Notes: generated from the sequence alone by a model not told the origin. Positions 5,175 to 12,322 are shown, counted from the first letter of the stretch. The stretch is DNA of 12,322 bases from Spongiibacteraceae bacterium UBA5047 (GCA_002415025.1 DIBR01000018.1:1-12322); one strand, 5' to 3'. Numbers and translations are program-made.

Positions 5175-7343
5175 ATGACCATTCTTGATGTTGCCGTACC
5201 CTGCCCCCTGCGCCGCAGCTTTGACTATCTCGCCCCCGACTCGGGCGAAATGAAAGCCGGTATGCGCGTGCTGGTGCCCTTTGGCAACCGGCGACTGGTT
5301 GGCGTGGTTCTGGGCTGCAAAGACCACAGCGAGCTGCCCGCTCACAAACTGAAAGCCGCCACCGCGCTCGACAACACGCCAACCCTTAACCGGGAACTGA
5401 TGAAACTGGCCCGATGGGCGGCCGCTTATTACCACCACCCCATTGGCGAAGTGCTCCAGCAAATGCTGCCTGTGCGCCTGCGCCGGGAAAAAGCCGCACA
5501 GGAAAAAAGCCACAGCTATTTTGTACTCACCGACGCCGGCCGCAGCACCAAGGGTGATGAATTGGCCCGTGCACCCAGGCAAGCCGCCCTGCTCGACTGG
5601 TTACAACACCAGCAGGGCGCCACCCGCGATGCCCTGAAACAAAACGGCTATGACTACGGTGTGATTAAAGCACTGCGCGACAAGGGCTTAATCACCAGCG
5701 TGCAGGAACCGCCCGCACACTATACCAGTGGCGAGCCACTGACCTTGAATGCCGAGCAGCGCAAAGCTGTTGACGCCATTGCCGCTGAGCTGAATCGTTT
5801 TCAGCCGACCCTGCTTGAAGGCGTAACCGGGAGCGGCAAAACCGAAGTCTATTTACAGCTGATTGCGCGTTGCCTGGATGCCGGACAACAGGCGCTGGTG
5901 CTCATCCCCGAAATTGGCCTCACACCCCAAACCCTTAAACGCTTTGAACAACGCTTTCCGGGACAAATCAGCGTTTTGCATTCCGGCCTCGCCGATGGCG
6001 AGAGACTCTCGGACTGGCAGCGCGCCGGTAGCGGCGCATCGCAGGTGGTGATTGGCACACGCTCGGCGATATTCACGCCTTTCAGGCAACTCGGGCTGAT
6101 CATTATCGATGAAGAACACGACGCCTCGTATAAACAACAGGACGGCTTTCGCTATTCTGCGCGCGATATTGCGGTAAAGCGCGCCGCCGACAACCATTGC
6201 CCGGTCGTGCTCGGCTCGGCAACCCCCAGCCTGGAAAGCCTGTACAACGCGCAGGCGGGCAAATACCTCCATCTGCAATTGCGCACGCGTGCCGGCAACG
6301 CCAAACCACCTGCGGTCAAGCTGCTGGATATACGCAACAGCGCGCTCGACAGCGGTTTGGGCGAAGCCAGCCTCAACGCCATTGCCGATACGCTGGCAAA
6401 AAAGGAACAGGCGCTGATCTTTCTGAACCGGCGCGGCTTCTCGCCGGCACTGCAGTGCCACTGCTGCGGCTGGCTGGCGCAATGCGACAACTGCGATGTG
6501 TCGCTGACGGTACACATCGGCCGCCGGGAATTGCGCTGCCACCACTGCGACGCCAAAAAGCCCCTCGCCCCCCACTGTCCGCAATGCCACAACAGCGAAC
6601 TGCAATTTAAAGGGCCGGGAACCGAGCGTCTGGAACATTGCCTTAAACGGCACTTTGCCGACACGCCGGTTATGCGCATAGACCGCGACACCACTGCCGG
6701 CAAGGCTGCAATGCCGCGCATGGTCAAGCAGATCAATAGTGGCGAGCCCTGCCTGCTGGTAGGCACGCAAATGCTGGCCAAGGGTCATCACTTCCCCAAC
6801 GTTACCCTGGTGGTCATGGTCGATATCGACGGCGGCCTGTTCAGCGCCGATTTTCGGGGCGGCGAGCGCAGCGGCCAATTACTTACCCAGGTAGCGGGGC
6901 GCGCCGGCCGGGCCAACAAACCCGGCACTGTACTGATCCAGACTCACGCGCCTGACCACCCCATACTCAATGCCCTGATTAATCACGGTTATCCGGCCTT
7001 CGCCAACAGCCTGTTGCAAGAACGCAGCACACTGGGCCTGCCACCATACAGCCATGTCGCGGTCATCCGCGCCGACGCTACCACCCTGGCTGCCGCCGAC
7101 GACTTTCTGCGACAGGTACGCGAGGCCGCCGGCATGCCCGGCAACGGCGCCCAACTCATGGGGCCGCTGCCGGCACCGGTGACGCGCAAGGCCAACCGCT
7201 ACCGCAGCTCACTGATTCTGATTGCCGACAATCGCAAACAGTTGCACCGCCTGCTGCAACACGCCCGCCAATATGCCGACACCCTCAAAACCGGCCACAC
7301 CCTGCGATGGTCTGTTGATGTAGACCCCCTGGACTGGTTCTAA
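5175..7343 (+). CDS. priA: Primosomal replication-restart helicase PriA
   Basis: A 722-residue superfamily-2 3'-to-5' DNA helicase that recognises stalled forks and loads the replicative helicase through PriB/DnaT/DnaC-type partners. In order: an N-terminal fork-binding domain (about 1–105, PCPLRRSFDYLAP at 9–21), a winged-helix region, Walker A GVTGSGKT (216–223), Walker B DEEH (312–315), SAT (348–350), and a two-zinc cluster from eight cysteines (428, 431, 437, 440, 455, 458, 468, 471). The final helicase motifs are GTQMLAKGHHFPNV (530–543) and QVAGRAGR (572–579), with the C-terminal domain ending VDVDPLDWF. Length matches the family. No Shine-Dalgarno precedes the ATG, but TATAAT does, suggesting a leaderless message. 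The stop codon touches a palindromic repeat element. All catalytic and zinc residues are intact. Confidence 0.98.
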   Translation: MTILDVAVPCPLRRSFDYLAPDSGEMKAGMRVLVPFGNRRLVGVVLGCKDHSELPAHKLKAATALDNTPTLNRELMKLARWAAAYYHHPIGEVLQQMLPVRLRREKAAQEKSHSYFVLTDAGRSTKGDELARAPRQAALLDWLQHQQGATRDALKQNGYDYGVIKALRDKGLITSVQEPPAHYTSGEPLTLNAEQRKAVDAIAAELNRFQPTLLEGVTGSGKTEVYLQLIARCLDAGQQALVLIPEIGLTPQTLKRFEQRFPGQISVLHSGLADGERLSDWQRAGSGASQVVIGTRSAIFTPFRQLGLIIIDEEHDASYKQQDGFRYSARDIAVKRAADNHCPVVLGSATPSLESLYNAQAGKYLHLQLRTRAGNAKPPAVKLLDIRNSALDSGLGEASLNAIADTLAKKEQALIFLNRRGFSPALQCHCCGWLAQCDNCDVSLTVHIGRRELRCHHCDAKKPLAPHCPQCHNSELQFKGPGTERLEHCLKRHFADTPVMRIDRDTTAGKAAMPRMVKQINSGEPCLLVGTQMLAKGHHFPNVTLVVMVDIDGGLFSADFRGGERSGQLLTQVAGRAGRANKPGTVLIQTHAPDHPILNALINHGYPAFANSLLQERSTLGLPPYSHVAVIRADATTLAAADDFLRQVREAAGMPGNGAQLMGPLPAPVTRKANRYRSSLILIADNRKQLHRLLQHARQYADTLKTGHTLRWSVDVDPLDWF

Positions 7344-7483
7344 CAGGCTGTTGATTTTCTATCTGCGTTGCCACTGCGGCGTTAAAAACTGGCTCAAATC
7401 GGTCATTTATTGCGTATAAACCCCCTCATTTCGCCAGTTTTTGCATTGCATTGGCTGCCTCGAAAACGAAAATCAACAGCCTG
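7344..7483. mobile_element. MITE-like 140-bp imperfect palindrome
   Basis: Perfect 16-bp terminal inverted repeats, CAGGCTGTTGATTTTC (7344–7359) and its reverse complement (7468–7483). Nested inside is a perfect 10-bp pair, AAAAACTGGC (7384–7393) and GCCAGTTTTT (7433–7442). The 24–25 bases between outer and inner pairs are weakly complementary (GCCA and TGC in register), so each arm reaches about 50 bases. CTA flanks both sides (7340–7342, and 7484–7486 as CTA), a possible 3-bp target duplication. No coding capacity. It begins at the base after the priA stop and could also act as a transcription barrier between priA and argS. The family name is unknown to me. Confidence 0.65.
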
Positions 7484-7654
7484 CTAGCGCACCCGTCAGG
7501 CATTGCGAAAGCGCTCGCAAACTGTGAAGCCTGCTCAGCTTTAGCGCCGCCGCGCTGGCGAGACGTGATCTAAACAGGGATAATAGCCGCCCTTTTCACA
7601 TCGTCCGGTATAGCCCGGCTGGCAATTGAATACACGAGGAGTGGTTCCCCCCCG
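7484..7654 (+). promoter_or_regulatory. argS upstream region with weak promoter candidate
   Basis: This stretch must carry the argS promoter if argS is not read through from priA. GATAAT at 7579–7584 is a plausible -10 (five of six), but the -35 zone (CTGGCG, 7555) is weak. A perfect inverted repeat TTGCGA/TCGCAA (7503–7508 and 7515–7520) and a small AGCGC/GCGCT stem (7543–7556) lie upstream. The argS Shine-Dalgarno GAGGAG is at 7636–7641, a rather long 13 bases before the ATG. No gene is seen here. Confidence 0.35.
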
Positions 7655-9340
7655 ATGAAGGCACAGATAGTCTCGCTGATTGAACAAGCGCTGAATGCTC
7701 TGAAACAAGGGGAGAACTGGCCCGAAGACCTCCGGCCCCAGGTACAGGTTGATCTTACCCGGGACAAAAGCCACGGTGATTTGGCCAGCAATATCGCCAT
7801 GACGCTGGCCAAGCCCCTGCGCAAATCACCGCGCGACATCGCCCAGCAGATTATCAGCGCACTGCCGGCAAGCCCCATGGTGAACAAGGTCGAGATTGCC
7901 GGCCCCGGCTTTATCAACTTCTACCTCAACAACAGCGCAGTAGCCTCCGTCATCACTGACGTATTGGGGCAGGGCAGCAATTTTGGCCGCAGCACAATTG
8001 GCCAATCGGAGAAAGTGCAGGTTGAATATGTGTCCGCCAACCCCACCGGCCCACTGCATGTCGGTCACGGCCGCGGTGCCGCCGTGGGTGATGCCCTGTG
8101 CCGCCTGCTGCAGGCAACAGGCCACGATGTAACCCGCGAGTTTTACTACAACGACGCGGGTGCCCAAATTGACAACCTTGCCCGCAGTGTTCAGGCGCGC
8201 TGTCAGGGGCTTGAGCCCGACAGCGACCAGTGGCCTACCGACGGCTATCGCGGTGACTATATCAAGGACGTTGCCCAATCCTATCTCGCCGGCGACCGTA
8301 TTGACGCCGAAGACAAGCACGTTACCGGCGCCGCCGAGCCCGACAATCTCGACGCGATTCGCGATTTTGCTGTGGCCTATTTGCGCCGCGAGCAAGATCT
8401 TGACCTCAAAGCCTTTGGGGTCAATTTTGATGTCTACTTTCTGGAATCCTCGCTCTACAGCGAAGGCAAGGTAGACGAAGCCGTAAAGCAACTGGTTGAA
8501 AACGGCCACACCTACGAAAAAGACGGCGCGCTGTGGCTAAAAACCACTGATTTCGGCGACGACAAAGACCGCGTCATGCGCAAAAGCGAAGGCGGCTATA
8601 CCTATTTCGTACCGGACGTGGCCTACCACCTCAACAAATGGCAGCGCGGCTTCAGCACCGTGATCAACGAGCAAGGCGCCGACCATCACAGCACCGTCAC
8701 CCGCGTCCGCGCTGGCCTGCAGGCCCTGAATGCCGGCATACCCGAGGCCTGGCCGGATTACGTGCTGCACCAGATGGTGCTGGTGATGCGCGGTGGTGAA
8801 GAAGTAAAAATATCCAAGCGCGCCGGCAGCTATGTCACCCTGCGCGACCTGATTGATGAAGTTGGCCGGGACGCCACCCGGTATTTTCTGGTCGCGCGCG
8901 CTGCCAGCTCGCAGCTGACCTTTGATATTGATTTGGCCATCTCGCAGAGCAACGACAACCCCGTGTACTACATCCAGTACGCACACGCGCGCGTGTGCAG
9001 CGTATTGCGCAAACTGGCAGAACAGGGCTGGCAATGGTCTGCCGAGCATAGTTGCGACACACTGGATCGCCTGTCGGAAGAAGCCGAGCTGGCGCTGATG
9101 AAACGCCTGTCCGCCTACCCCGCAACCGTTACCGCTGCAGCCACACATCGCGAACCACACACCATTGCCAACTATCTGCGTGAGCTGGCCGGCGAATTTC
9201 ACAGCTATTACAACAGCTTTAAAATGCTCGACGACGATGAGGGCCTGCGCAACGCACGCGTTGCCCTGTCGGTTGCCGTGAAACAGGTTATCGCCAACGG
9301 ACTGGATTTGCTGGGCGTTTCTGCGCCGGAGGAAATGTAA
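7655..9340 (+). CDS. argS: Arginyl-tRNA synthetase
   Basis: Class I aminoacyl-tRNA synthetase that charges tRNA-Arg in the cytoplasm; 561 residues, the normal length. An N-terminal Add1-type tRNA-binding domain (about 1–110) is followed by the HIGH-type signature SANPTGPLHVGHGRG (127–141, HVGH at 135–138) and EFYYNDAGAQ (162–171). The degenerate KMSK-like loop is EEVKISKRAGSYVTLRD (382–398, KISKR 385–389). The helical anticodon-binding domain (about 440–561) ends with the typical LLGVSAPEEM. The start fits Pseudomonas-type ArgS (MKAQIVSLIEQAL), with GAGGAG 13 bases upstream. The following SPOR gene begins 2 bases after the argS stop, so the two are one transcription unit. Confidence 0.98.
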   Translation: MKAQIVSLIEQALNALKQGENWPEDLRPQVQVDLTRDKSHGDLASNIAMTLAKPLRKSPRDIAQQIISALPASPMVNKVEIAGPGFINFYLNNSAVASVITDVLGQGSNFGRSTIGQSEKVQVEYVSANPTGPLHVGHGRGAAVGDALCRLLQATGHDVTREFYYNDAGAQIDNLARSVQARCQGLEPDSDQWPTDGYRGDYIKDVAQSYLAGDRIDAEDKHVTGAAEPDNLDAIRDFAVAYLRREQDLDLKAFGVNFDVYFLESSLYSEGKVDEAVKQLVENGHTYEKDGALWLKTTDFGDDKDRVMRKSEGGYTYFVPDVAYHLNKWQRGFSTVINEQGADHHSTVTRVRAGLQALNAGIPEAWPDYVLHQMVLVMRGGEEVKISKRAGSYVTLRDLIDEVGRDATRYFLVARAASSQLTFDIDLAISQSNDNPVYYIQYAHARVCSVLRKLAEQGWQWSAEHSCDTLDRLSEEAELALMKRLSAYPATVTAAATHREPHTIANYLRELAGEFHSYYNSFKMLDDDEGLRNARVALSVAVKQVIANGLDLLGVSAPEEM

Positions 9341-9342
9341 CA

Positions 9343-9888
9343 ATGGCAACAGCCAAACGTAGCAGCCGCGGCGCCACCCGCTCAAACGGCAGCGGCACTC
9401 CCTCCTGGGTAGTTTTTTGCGCCGGCGCACTGTGCGGCGGCTTCCTCACCTTTTTGATATTTCTGGGCGGCGTTGACAACCAGCCGGGCAACAACACCAA
9501 ACAGGAAGCGGCCGTAGCGCCCAAGCCCGCCAAGCCTGACAAGAAAACCGACAGCAACACCCAGTTCGACTTTTTCACCCTGTTGCCCGAGCGCGAAGTC
9601 ATTGTGCCCGACGAGCAGCCGCGCGATGTCGCGGCCAGCACCGAACAATACAACTATATTTTGCAGGCGGGCTCATTCAAAACCGGCAAAGACGCCGACC
9701 GCCGCCGTGCCGAGCTGTTGCTGCTCGGCCTGGAAGCCAAGATAGAGGCCGTAGAAGCCAATGGCGATACCTGGCACCGCGTTTATGTGGGGCCGTTTAC
9801 ATCCCGCTCCAAGCTCTCGAAGGCGCGTTCCACCTTGATTTCCGAAGGGATTGAAACCCTGTTGCTCAAGCGAAAGCTCGAAGGGTAG
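9343..9888 (+). CDS. ftsN: SPOR-domain cell division protein, FtsN-like
   Basis: A 181-residue bitopic inner-membrane protein. It has a short basic cytoplasmic tail (1–20), one membrane segment (about 21–44, WVVFCAGALCGGFLTFLIFLG) and a Pro/Lys/Ala-rich periplasmic linker (45–72). A conserved FDFFTLLPEREVIVPD block (75–90) may correspond to the essential FtsN segment. A C-terminal SPOR domain (about 104–178, YILQAGSFKTGKDADRRRAEL … RVYVGPFTSRSKLSKAR) is of the kind that binds denuded septal peptidoglycan. In E. coli ftsN lies directly upstream of hslVU, and this gene holds the same place; FtsN is the best call, though other SPOR proteins (DedD-type) have a similar layout. It starts 2 bases after argS, with GGAGGAAA inside the argS 3' end as its Shine-Dalgarno, so translation is likely coupled. 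It is shorter than E. coli FtsN (319 residues) because the linker is short. Confidence 0.85.
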   Translation: MATAKRSSRGATRSNGSGTPSWVVFCAGALCGGFLTFLIFLGGVDNQPGNNTKQEAAVAPKPAKPDKKTDSNTQFDFFTLLPEREVIVPDEQPRDVAASTEQYNYILQAGSFKTGKDADRRRAELLLLGLEAKIEAVEANGDTWHRVYVGPFTSRSKLSKARSTLISEGIETLLLKRKLEG

Positions 9889-9901
9889 CACTGCGCATCC
9901 A

Positions 9902-10301
9902 CCTGTAGGAGCAAGCGAATTTATCCAGCCCGCAAACGCTGCGCTTATGCGGGCCTACGGTAATACATGCCCGTGGGAGCTTGCCCTGCAAGCGAACTTA
10001 CCCAGCCCGCAAACGCTGCGCTTATGCAGGCCTACGGTAATACATGCCCGTGGGAGCTTGCCCTGCAAGCGAACTTATTCAGCCCGCAAGCGCTGCGCTT
10101 ATGCGGGCCTACGGTAATACGCCCGTGGGAGCTTGCCCTGCAAGCGAACTTACCCAGCCCGCAAACGCTGCGCTTATGCGGGCCTACGGTAATACATGCC
10201 CGTAGGAGCTTGCCCTGCAAGCGAATTTATCCAGCCCGCAAGCGCTGCGCTTATGCGGGCCTACGGTAATACGCCCGTGGGAGCTTGCCCTGCAAGCGAA
10301 T
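9902..10301. repeat. BIME-like tandem array: 5.5 units of about 77 bp, each with two REP hairpins
   Basis: Units run 9902–9960 (5' end shortened), 9961–10037, 10038–10114, 10115–10189, 10190–10266, and a half unit from 10267. Each unit has REP-A, beginning GTGGGAGC or GTAGGAGC with a GCTTGC-CCT-GCAAGC hairpin and ending GAA. REP-B follows in inverted orientation, GCCCGC…GCGGGCCTAC with CGCTGCGCTT in the middle. REP-A copies start at 9973, 10050, 10125, 10202 and 10277 (a degenerate one at 9905). REP-B copies end in CCTAC at 9958, 10035, 10112, 10187 and 10264. Units are joined by GGTAATAC(AT)GCCC. The GTRG tetranucleotides at the outer ends recall the REP elements mobilised by RAYT enzymes in pseudomonads. 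Frames open across the array read only repeats. Confidence 0.9.
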
Positions 10302-10317
10302 CATTCCAGGATACAAC

Positions 10318-10346
10318 CTTGAATTTCGCGCCCCCTACCCCCATAT
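10318..10346 (+). promoter_or_regulatory. Sigma-32 (RpoH) heat-shock promoter of hslVU
   Basis: CTTGAA (10318–10323), a 15-bp spacer, then CCCCATAT (10339–10346). This matches the E. coli heat-shock consensus CTTGAA / CCCCATNT with allowed spacing. Transcription would begin near 10353, giving a leader of about 27 bases before the hslV GTG. hslVU is a classical RpoH target, so site and gene agree. It begins only 17 bases after the last repeat half-unit. Confidence 0.88.
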
Positions 10347-10379
10347 CCCTAATTCTGTCACCAACCAACCGAGGTCAGC

Positions 10380-10922
10380 GTGGAACAATACCGCGGAACC
10401 ACAATCCTCTCTGTTCGTCGCAATGGCCAGGTCGTTATCGGCGGCGACGGACAAGTGTCTATGGGCAATACCGTAATGAAGGGCAATGCCCGCAAAGTGC
10501 GCCGCCTCTATGGCGACAAGGTACTGGCCGGTTTTGCCGGCGGCACAGCCGATGCCTTTACCCTGTTTGAACTGTTTGAAGCCCAGCTTGAAAAATATCA
10601 GGGCCACCTTACCCGCGCTGCGGTAGAACTGGCGAAGGCCTGGCGCACCGAGCGCTCCCTGCGCCGCCTTGAGGCCCTGCTCGCCGTTGCCGACAAAGAC
10701 ACCTCGCTGATTATTACCGGCAATGGCGATGTTATTGAACCCGAAGACAGCCTTATCGCTATTGGCTCAGGCGGCCCGTTCGCACAATCAGCCGCTCGTG
10801 CCCTGCTCGACAACACCGAATTAAGTGCACGCGACGTTGTAGAAAAAGGCCTGGAAATCGCCGCCGACATTTGCATCTACACGAATCACAATCGCACGAT
10901 TGAAACACTGGACACTGAATAG
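10380..10922 (+). CDS. hslV: HslV peptidase subunit of the HslVU (ClpQY) protease
   Basis: A 180-residue N-terminal-nucleophile threonine protease that assembles as a double hexamer and degrades proteins fed by HslU in the cytoplasm. The sequence TTILSVRRNGQVVIGGDGQ (7–25) puts the catalytic threonine at residue 7, with Asp23 and Lys39 matching mature Asp17 and Lys33. Thus a six-residue leader (MEQYRG) must be removed, whereas E. coli HslV needs only loss of Met. GSGGPFAQSAARALL and ICIYTNHN near the end are family hallmarks. The start is GTG at 10380, with GAGG 5 bases upstream; no other start keeps the short leader. Driven by the sigma-32 promoter just upstream; hslU follows after 48 bases. 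Confidence 0.97.
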   Translation: MEQYRGTTILSVRRNGQVVIGGDGQVSMGNTVMKGNARKVRRLYGDKVLAGFAGGTADAFTLFELFEAQLEKYQGHLTRAAVELAKAWRTERSLRRLEALLAVADKDTSLIITGNGDVIEPEDSLIAIGSGGPFAQSAARALLDNTELSARDVVEKGLEIAADICIYTNHNRTIETLDTE

Positions 10923-10970
10923 AATGGCCGGACGCCAGATTATCGACGTCCGACCCACCCCGGAGCCCCC

Positions 10971-12284
10971 ATGTCACAAATGACACCCCGTGAAATTGTT
11001 CACGAACTGAACAAACATATTATCGGCCAGGACAAGGCCAAGCGCGCCGTCGCCATTGCCCTGCGCAATCGCTGGCGCCGCATGCAACTGGACGAAGATT
11101 TGCGCGACGAAATTACGCCCAAGAATATTCTGATGATTGGCCCCACCGGGGTCGGCAAAACCGAAATTGCGCGCCGGCTTGCCAAACTGGCCAACGCCCC
11201 GTTTTTAAAAGTGGAAGCCACCAAATTCACCGAAGTGGGCTATGTTGGCCGCGACGTGGAATCCATTGTTCGCGATCTGGTAGACGTCTCCATCAAGCTG
11301 CACCGCGAAACCGAAATGAATAAAGTGCGTCATCGCGCAGGCGACGCCGCCGAAGAACGTATTCTGGATATTCTGGTGCCGCCCGCCCGCGATGGCGAAA
11401 CCGGTGATAATGGCACCCGCCAAATGTTCCGCAAAAAACTGCGTGAAGGCGAACTGGACGAGCGCGAAATTGATATTGAAGTCAACGCCAACCCCGTTGG
11501 TGTGGAAATCATGGCACCGCCCGGCATGGAAGAAATGACCAGCCAGCTCCAGAACATGTTTTCCAGCATGGGCAACAGCCGAAAGAAAAACCGCCGCATG
11601 ACCGTTAGCGCCGCACTGAAACAGGCCACCGACGAAGAAGCCGCCAAACTCGTCAACGAAGAAGAAACCAAAACGAAAGCCATACAGGCCGTAGAACAAA
11701 ACGGCATTGTCTTTCTCGACGAGCTGGACAAAGTCGCCAAGCGCGGCGAAACCGGCGGAGCCGATGTCTCGCGCGAAGGCGTACAGCGCGACCTGCTGCC
11801 GTTAATTGAAGGTTGCACTGTGAGCACCAAACACGGCATGGTAAAAACCGACCATATTCTGTTTATCGCCTCCGGCGCCTTCCACCTCAGCCGCCCCTCG
11901 GACTTGATCCCCGAGCTGCAGGGCCGCCTGCCGATACGGGTAGAGCTAGAAGCCCTGACGCCGGAGGATTTTGAGCGCATACTCACCGAGCCCAGCGCCT
12001 CGCTGACCGAGCAGTACGTCGCCCTGCTGAAAACCGAGGGAATGAACCTCGAATTCAGCCAGGACGGCATTCGCCGCCTCGCCGAAACCGCCTGGGAAGT
12101 GAACGAGCGTACAGAGAATATCGGCGCGCGCCGCCTGCACACCGTGCTGGAACGCCTGCTTGAAGAAGCCTCTTACGGCGCTACCGACTTCAGTGAAGAC
12201 AAACTGCTGGTCGACGCAGCCTACGTGGATGCACAATTGGGATCGCTGGCTAAAAACGAAGATTTGAGCCGGTTTATACTTTAA
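10971..12284 (+). CDS. hslU: HslU ATPase (unfoldase) subunit of HslVU protease
   Basis: A 437-residue AAA+ unfoldase (E. coli 443) that unfolds substrates, threads them into HslV and activates it. Visible features: HIIGQDKAKRAVAIALRNRWRR (16–37), Walker A GPTGVGKT (57–64), pore loop GYVG (90–93), and a charged intermediate (I) domain at about 110–240. Walker B IVFLDE (246–251) and PELQGRLPIRVEL (314–326, arginine finger region) follow, then sensor-2 GARRLH (385–390). The conserved C-terminal LSRFIL tail docks into HslV. The ATG at 10971 has GGAG 5 bases upstream and the usual MSQMTPREIV start. Co-transcribed with hslV. The gene is complete; its stop lies 7 bases before a REP-B element. Confidence 0.98.
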   Translation: MSQMTPREIVHELNKHIIGQDKAKRAVAIALRNRWRRMQLDEDLRDEITPKNILMIGPTGVGKTEIARRLAKLANAPFLKVEATKFTEVGYVGRDVESIVRDLVDVSIKLHRETEMNKVRHRAGDAAEERILDILVPPARDGETGDNGTRQMFRKKLREGELDEREIDIEVNANPVGVEIMAPPGMEEMTSQLQNMFSSMGNSRKKNRRMTVSAALKQATDEEAAKLVNEEETKTKAIQAVEQNGIVFLDELDKVAKRGETGGADVSREGVQRDLLPLIEGCTVSTKHGMVKTDHILFIASGAFHLSRPSDLIPELQGRLPIRVELEALTPEDFERILTEPSASLTEQYVALLKTEGMNLEFSQDGIRRLAETAWEVNERTENIGARRLHTVLERLLEEASYGATDFSEDKLLVDAAYVDAQLGSLAKNEDLSRFIL

Positions 12285-12291
12285 CCATTAT

Positions 12292-12322
12292 TGCCGGCTA
12301 CGCTGCGCTTAAGCCGGCCTAC
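12292..12322. repeat. REP-B element 3' of hslU
   Basis: An inverted REP-B copy of GCCGGC…GCCGGCCTAC form, with the shared CGCTGCGCTTA centre. It starts 7 bases after the hslU stop and runs to the window edge, so more copies may follow. Arms GCCGGCT and AGCCGGC pair perfectly around a short loop. It may terminate or stabilise the hslVU message; no T-run is visible within the window. Confidence 0.75.

Noticed and set aside
5853..6878. 341-codon minus-strand open frame inside priA
   Set aside because: Antisense to the priA helicase core; composition is typical of a codon-bias artefact.
7384..7442. Simple intrinsic terminator after priA
   Set aside because: The 10-bp stem has a loop of nearly 40 bases and sits inside larger terminal inverted repeats, so it is better read as part of a MITE-like palindrome, though it may still hinder transcription.
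9902..10301. CRISPR-like regular repeat array
   Set aside because: There are no unique spacers: both halves of every unit are repeated, units are 75–77 bp, and no cas genes are near. A REP/BIME array fits better.
9851..10570. Several short plus-strand open frames (for example 9851–10117, 9967–10269, 10196–10570)
   Set aside because: They translate the tandem repeat (recurring CPASE, KRCAYAGLR phrases), lack good ribosome sites and overlap ftsN or hslV. They are by-products of stop-free GC-rich repeats.

Overview
The window is a piece of chromosomal housekeeping DNA from a gammaproteobacterium. The gene order malic enzyme – (serine hydrolase) – nuclease – rpmE | priA – argS – SPOR/ftsN-like – hslV – hslU is the arrangement I recall from Pseudomonas (the PA5046–PA5054 region of P. 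aeruginosa). The protein sequences are close to Pseudomonas-type proteins but not identical, and the intergenic repeats suggest a marine Cellvibrionales-type relative. That finer placement is inference only. No tRNA, rRNA, CRISPR array, transposase or prophage gene was seen.

Layout. Two gene blocks diverge from a control region at about 5000–5174. Leftward (minus strand): rpmE (zinc-type L31), an exported SNase-type nuclease, a cytoplasmic beta-lactamase-fold serine hydrolase whose Shine-Dalgarno lies in the nuclease stop region, a 241-bp gap, the short NADP-type malic enzyme, and an LLM-class (TIGR03620-like, putatively F420-dependent) oxidoreductase. Rightward (plus strand): priA, argS, an FtsN-like SPOR protein, hslV and hslU. 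The genes serve replication restart, arginyl-tRNA charging, cell division and heat-shock proteolysis. argS/ftsN and nuclease/serine hydrolase are tightly coupled pairs, and hslV/hslU form a heat-shock operon.

Intergenic DNA is the most distinctive part. (1) Between ftsN and hslV lies a tandem array of five and a half units of about 77 bp. Each unit holds two different REP-like hairpins in opposite orientation, a BIME-like arrangement. (2) Right after it is a near-consensus sigma-32 promoter for hslVU (CTTGAA, 15 bp, CCCCATAT). (3) Single or paired copies of one of the two REP types sit just 3' of the LLM gene, malic enzyme and hslU. (4) A 140-bp, MITE-like, imperfect palindrome with perfect 16-bp ends abuts the priA stop codon. 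(5) priA has a perfect TATAAT six bases before its ATG and no Shine-Dalgarno, so its mRNA may be leaderless.

The genes themselves are ordinary and intact. I found no clear multi-gene novel system. The points most worth following up are the array with its sigma-32 junction, the MITE-like palindrome, the possible leaderless priA start, and a putative F420-type enzyme in a lineage not usually associated with F420.
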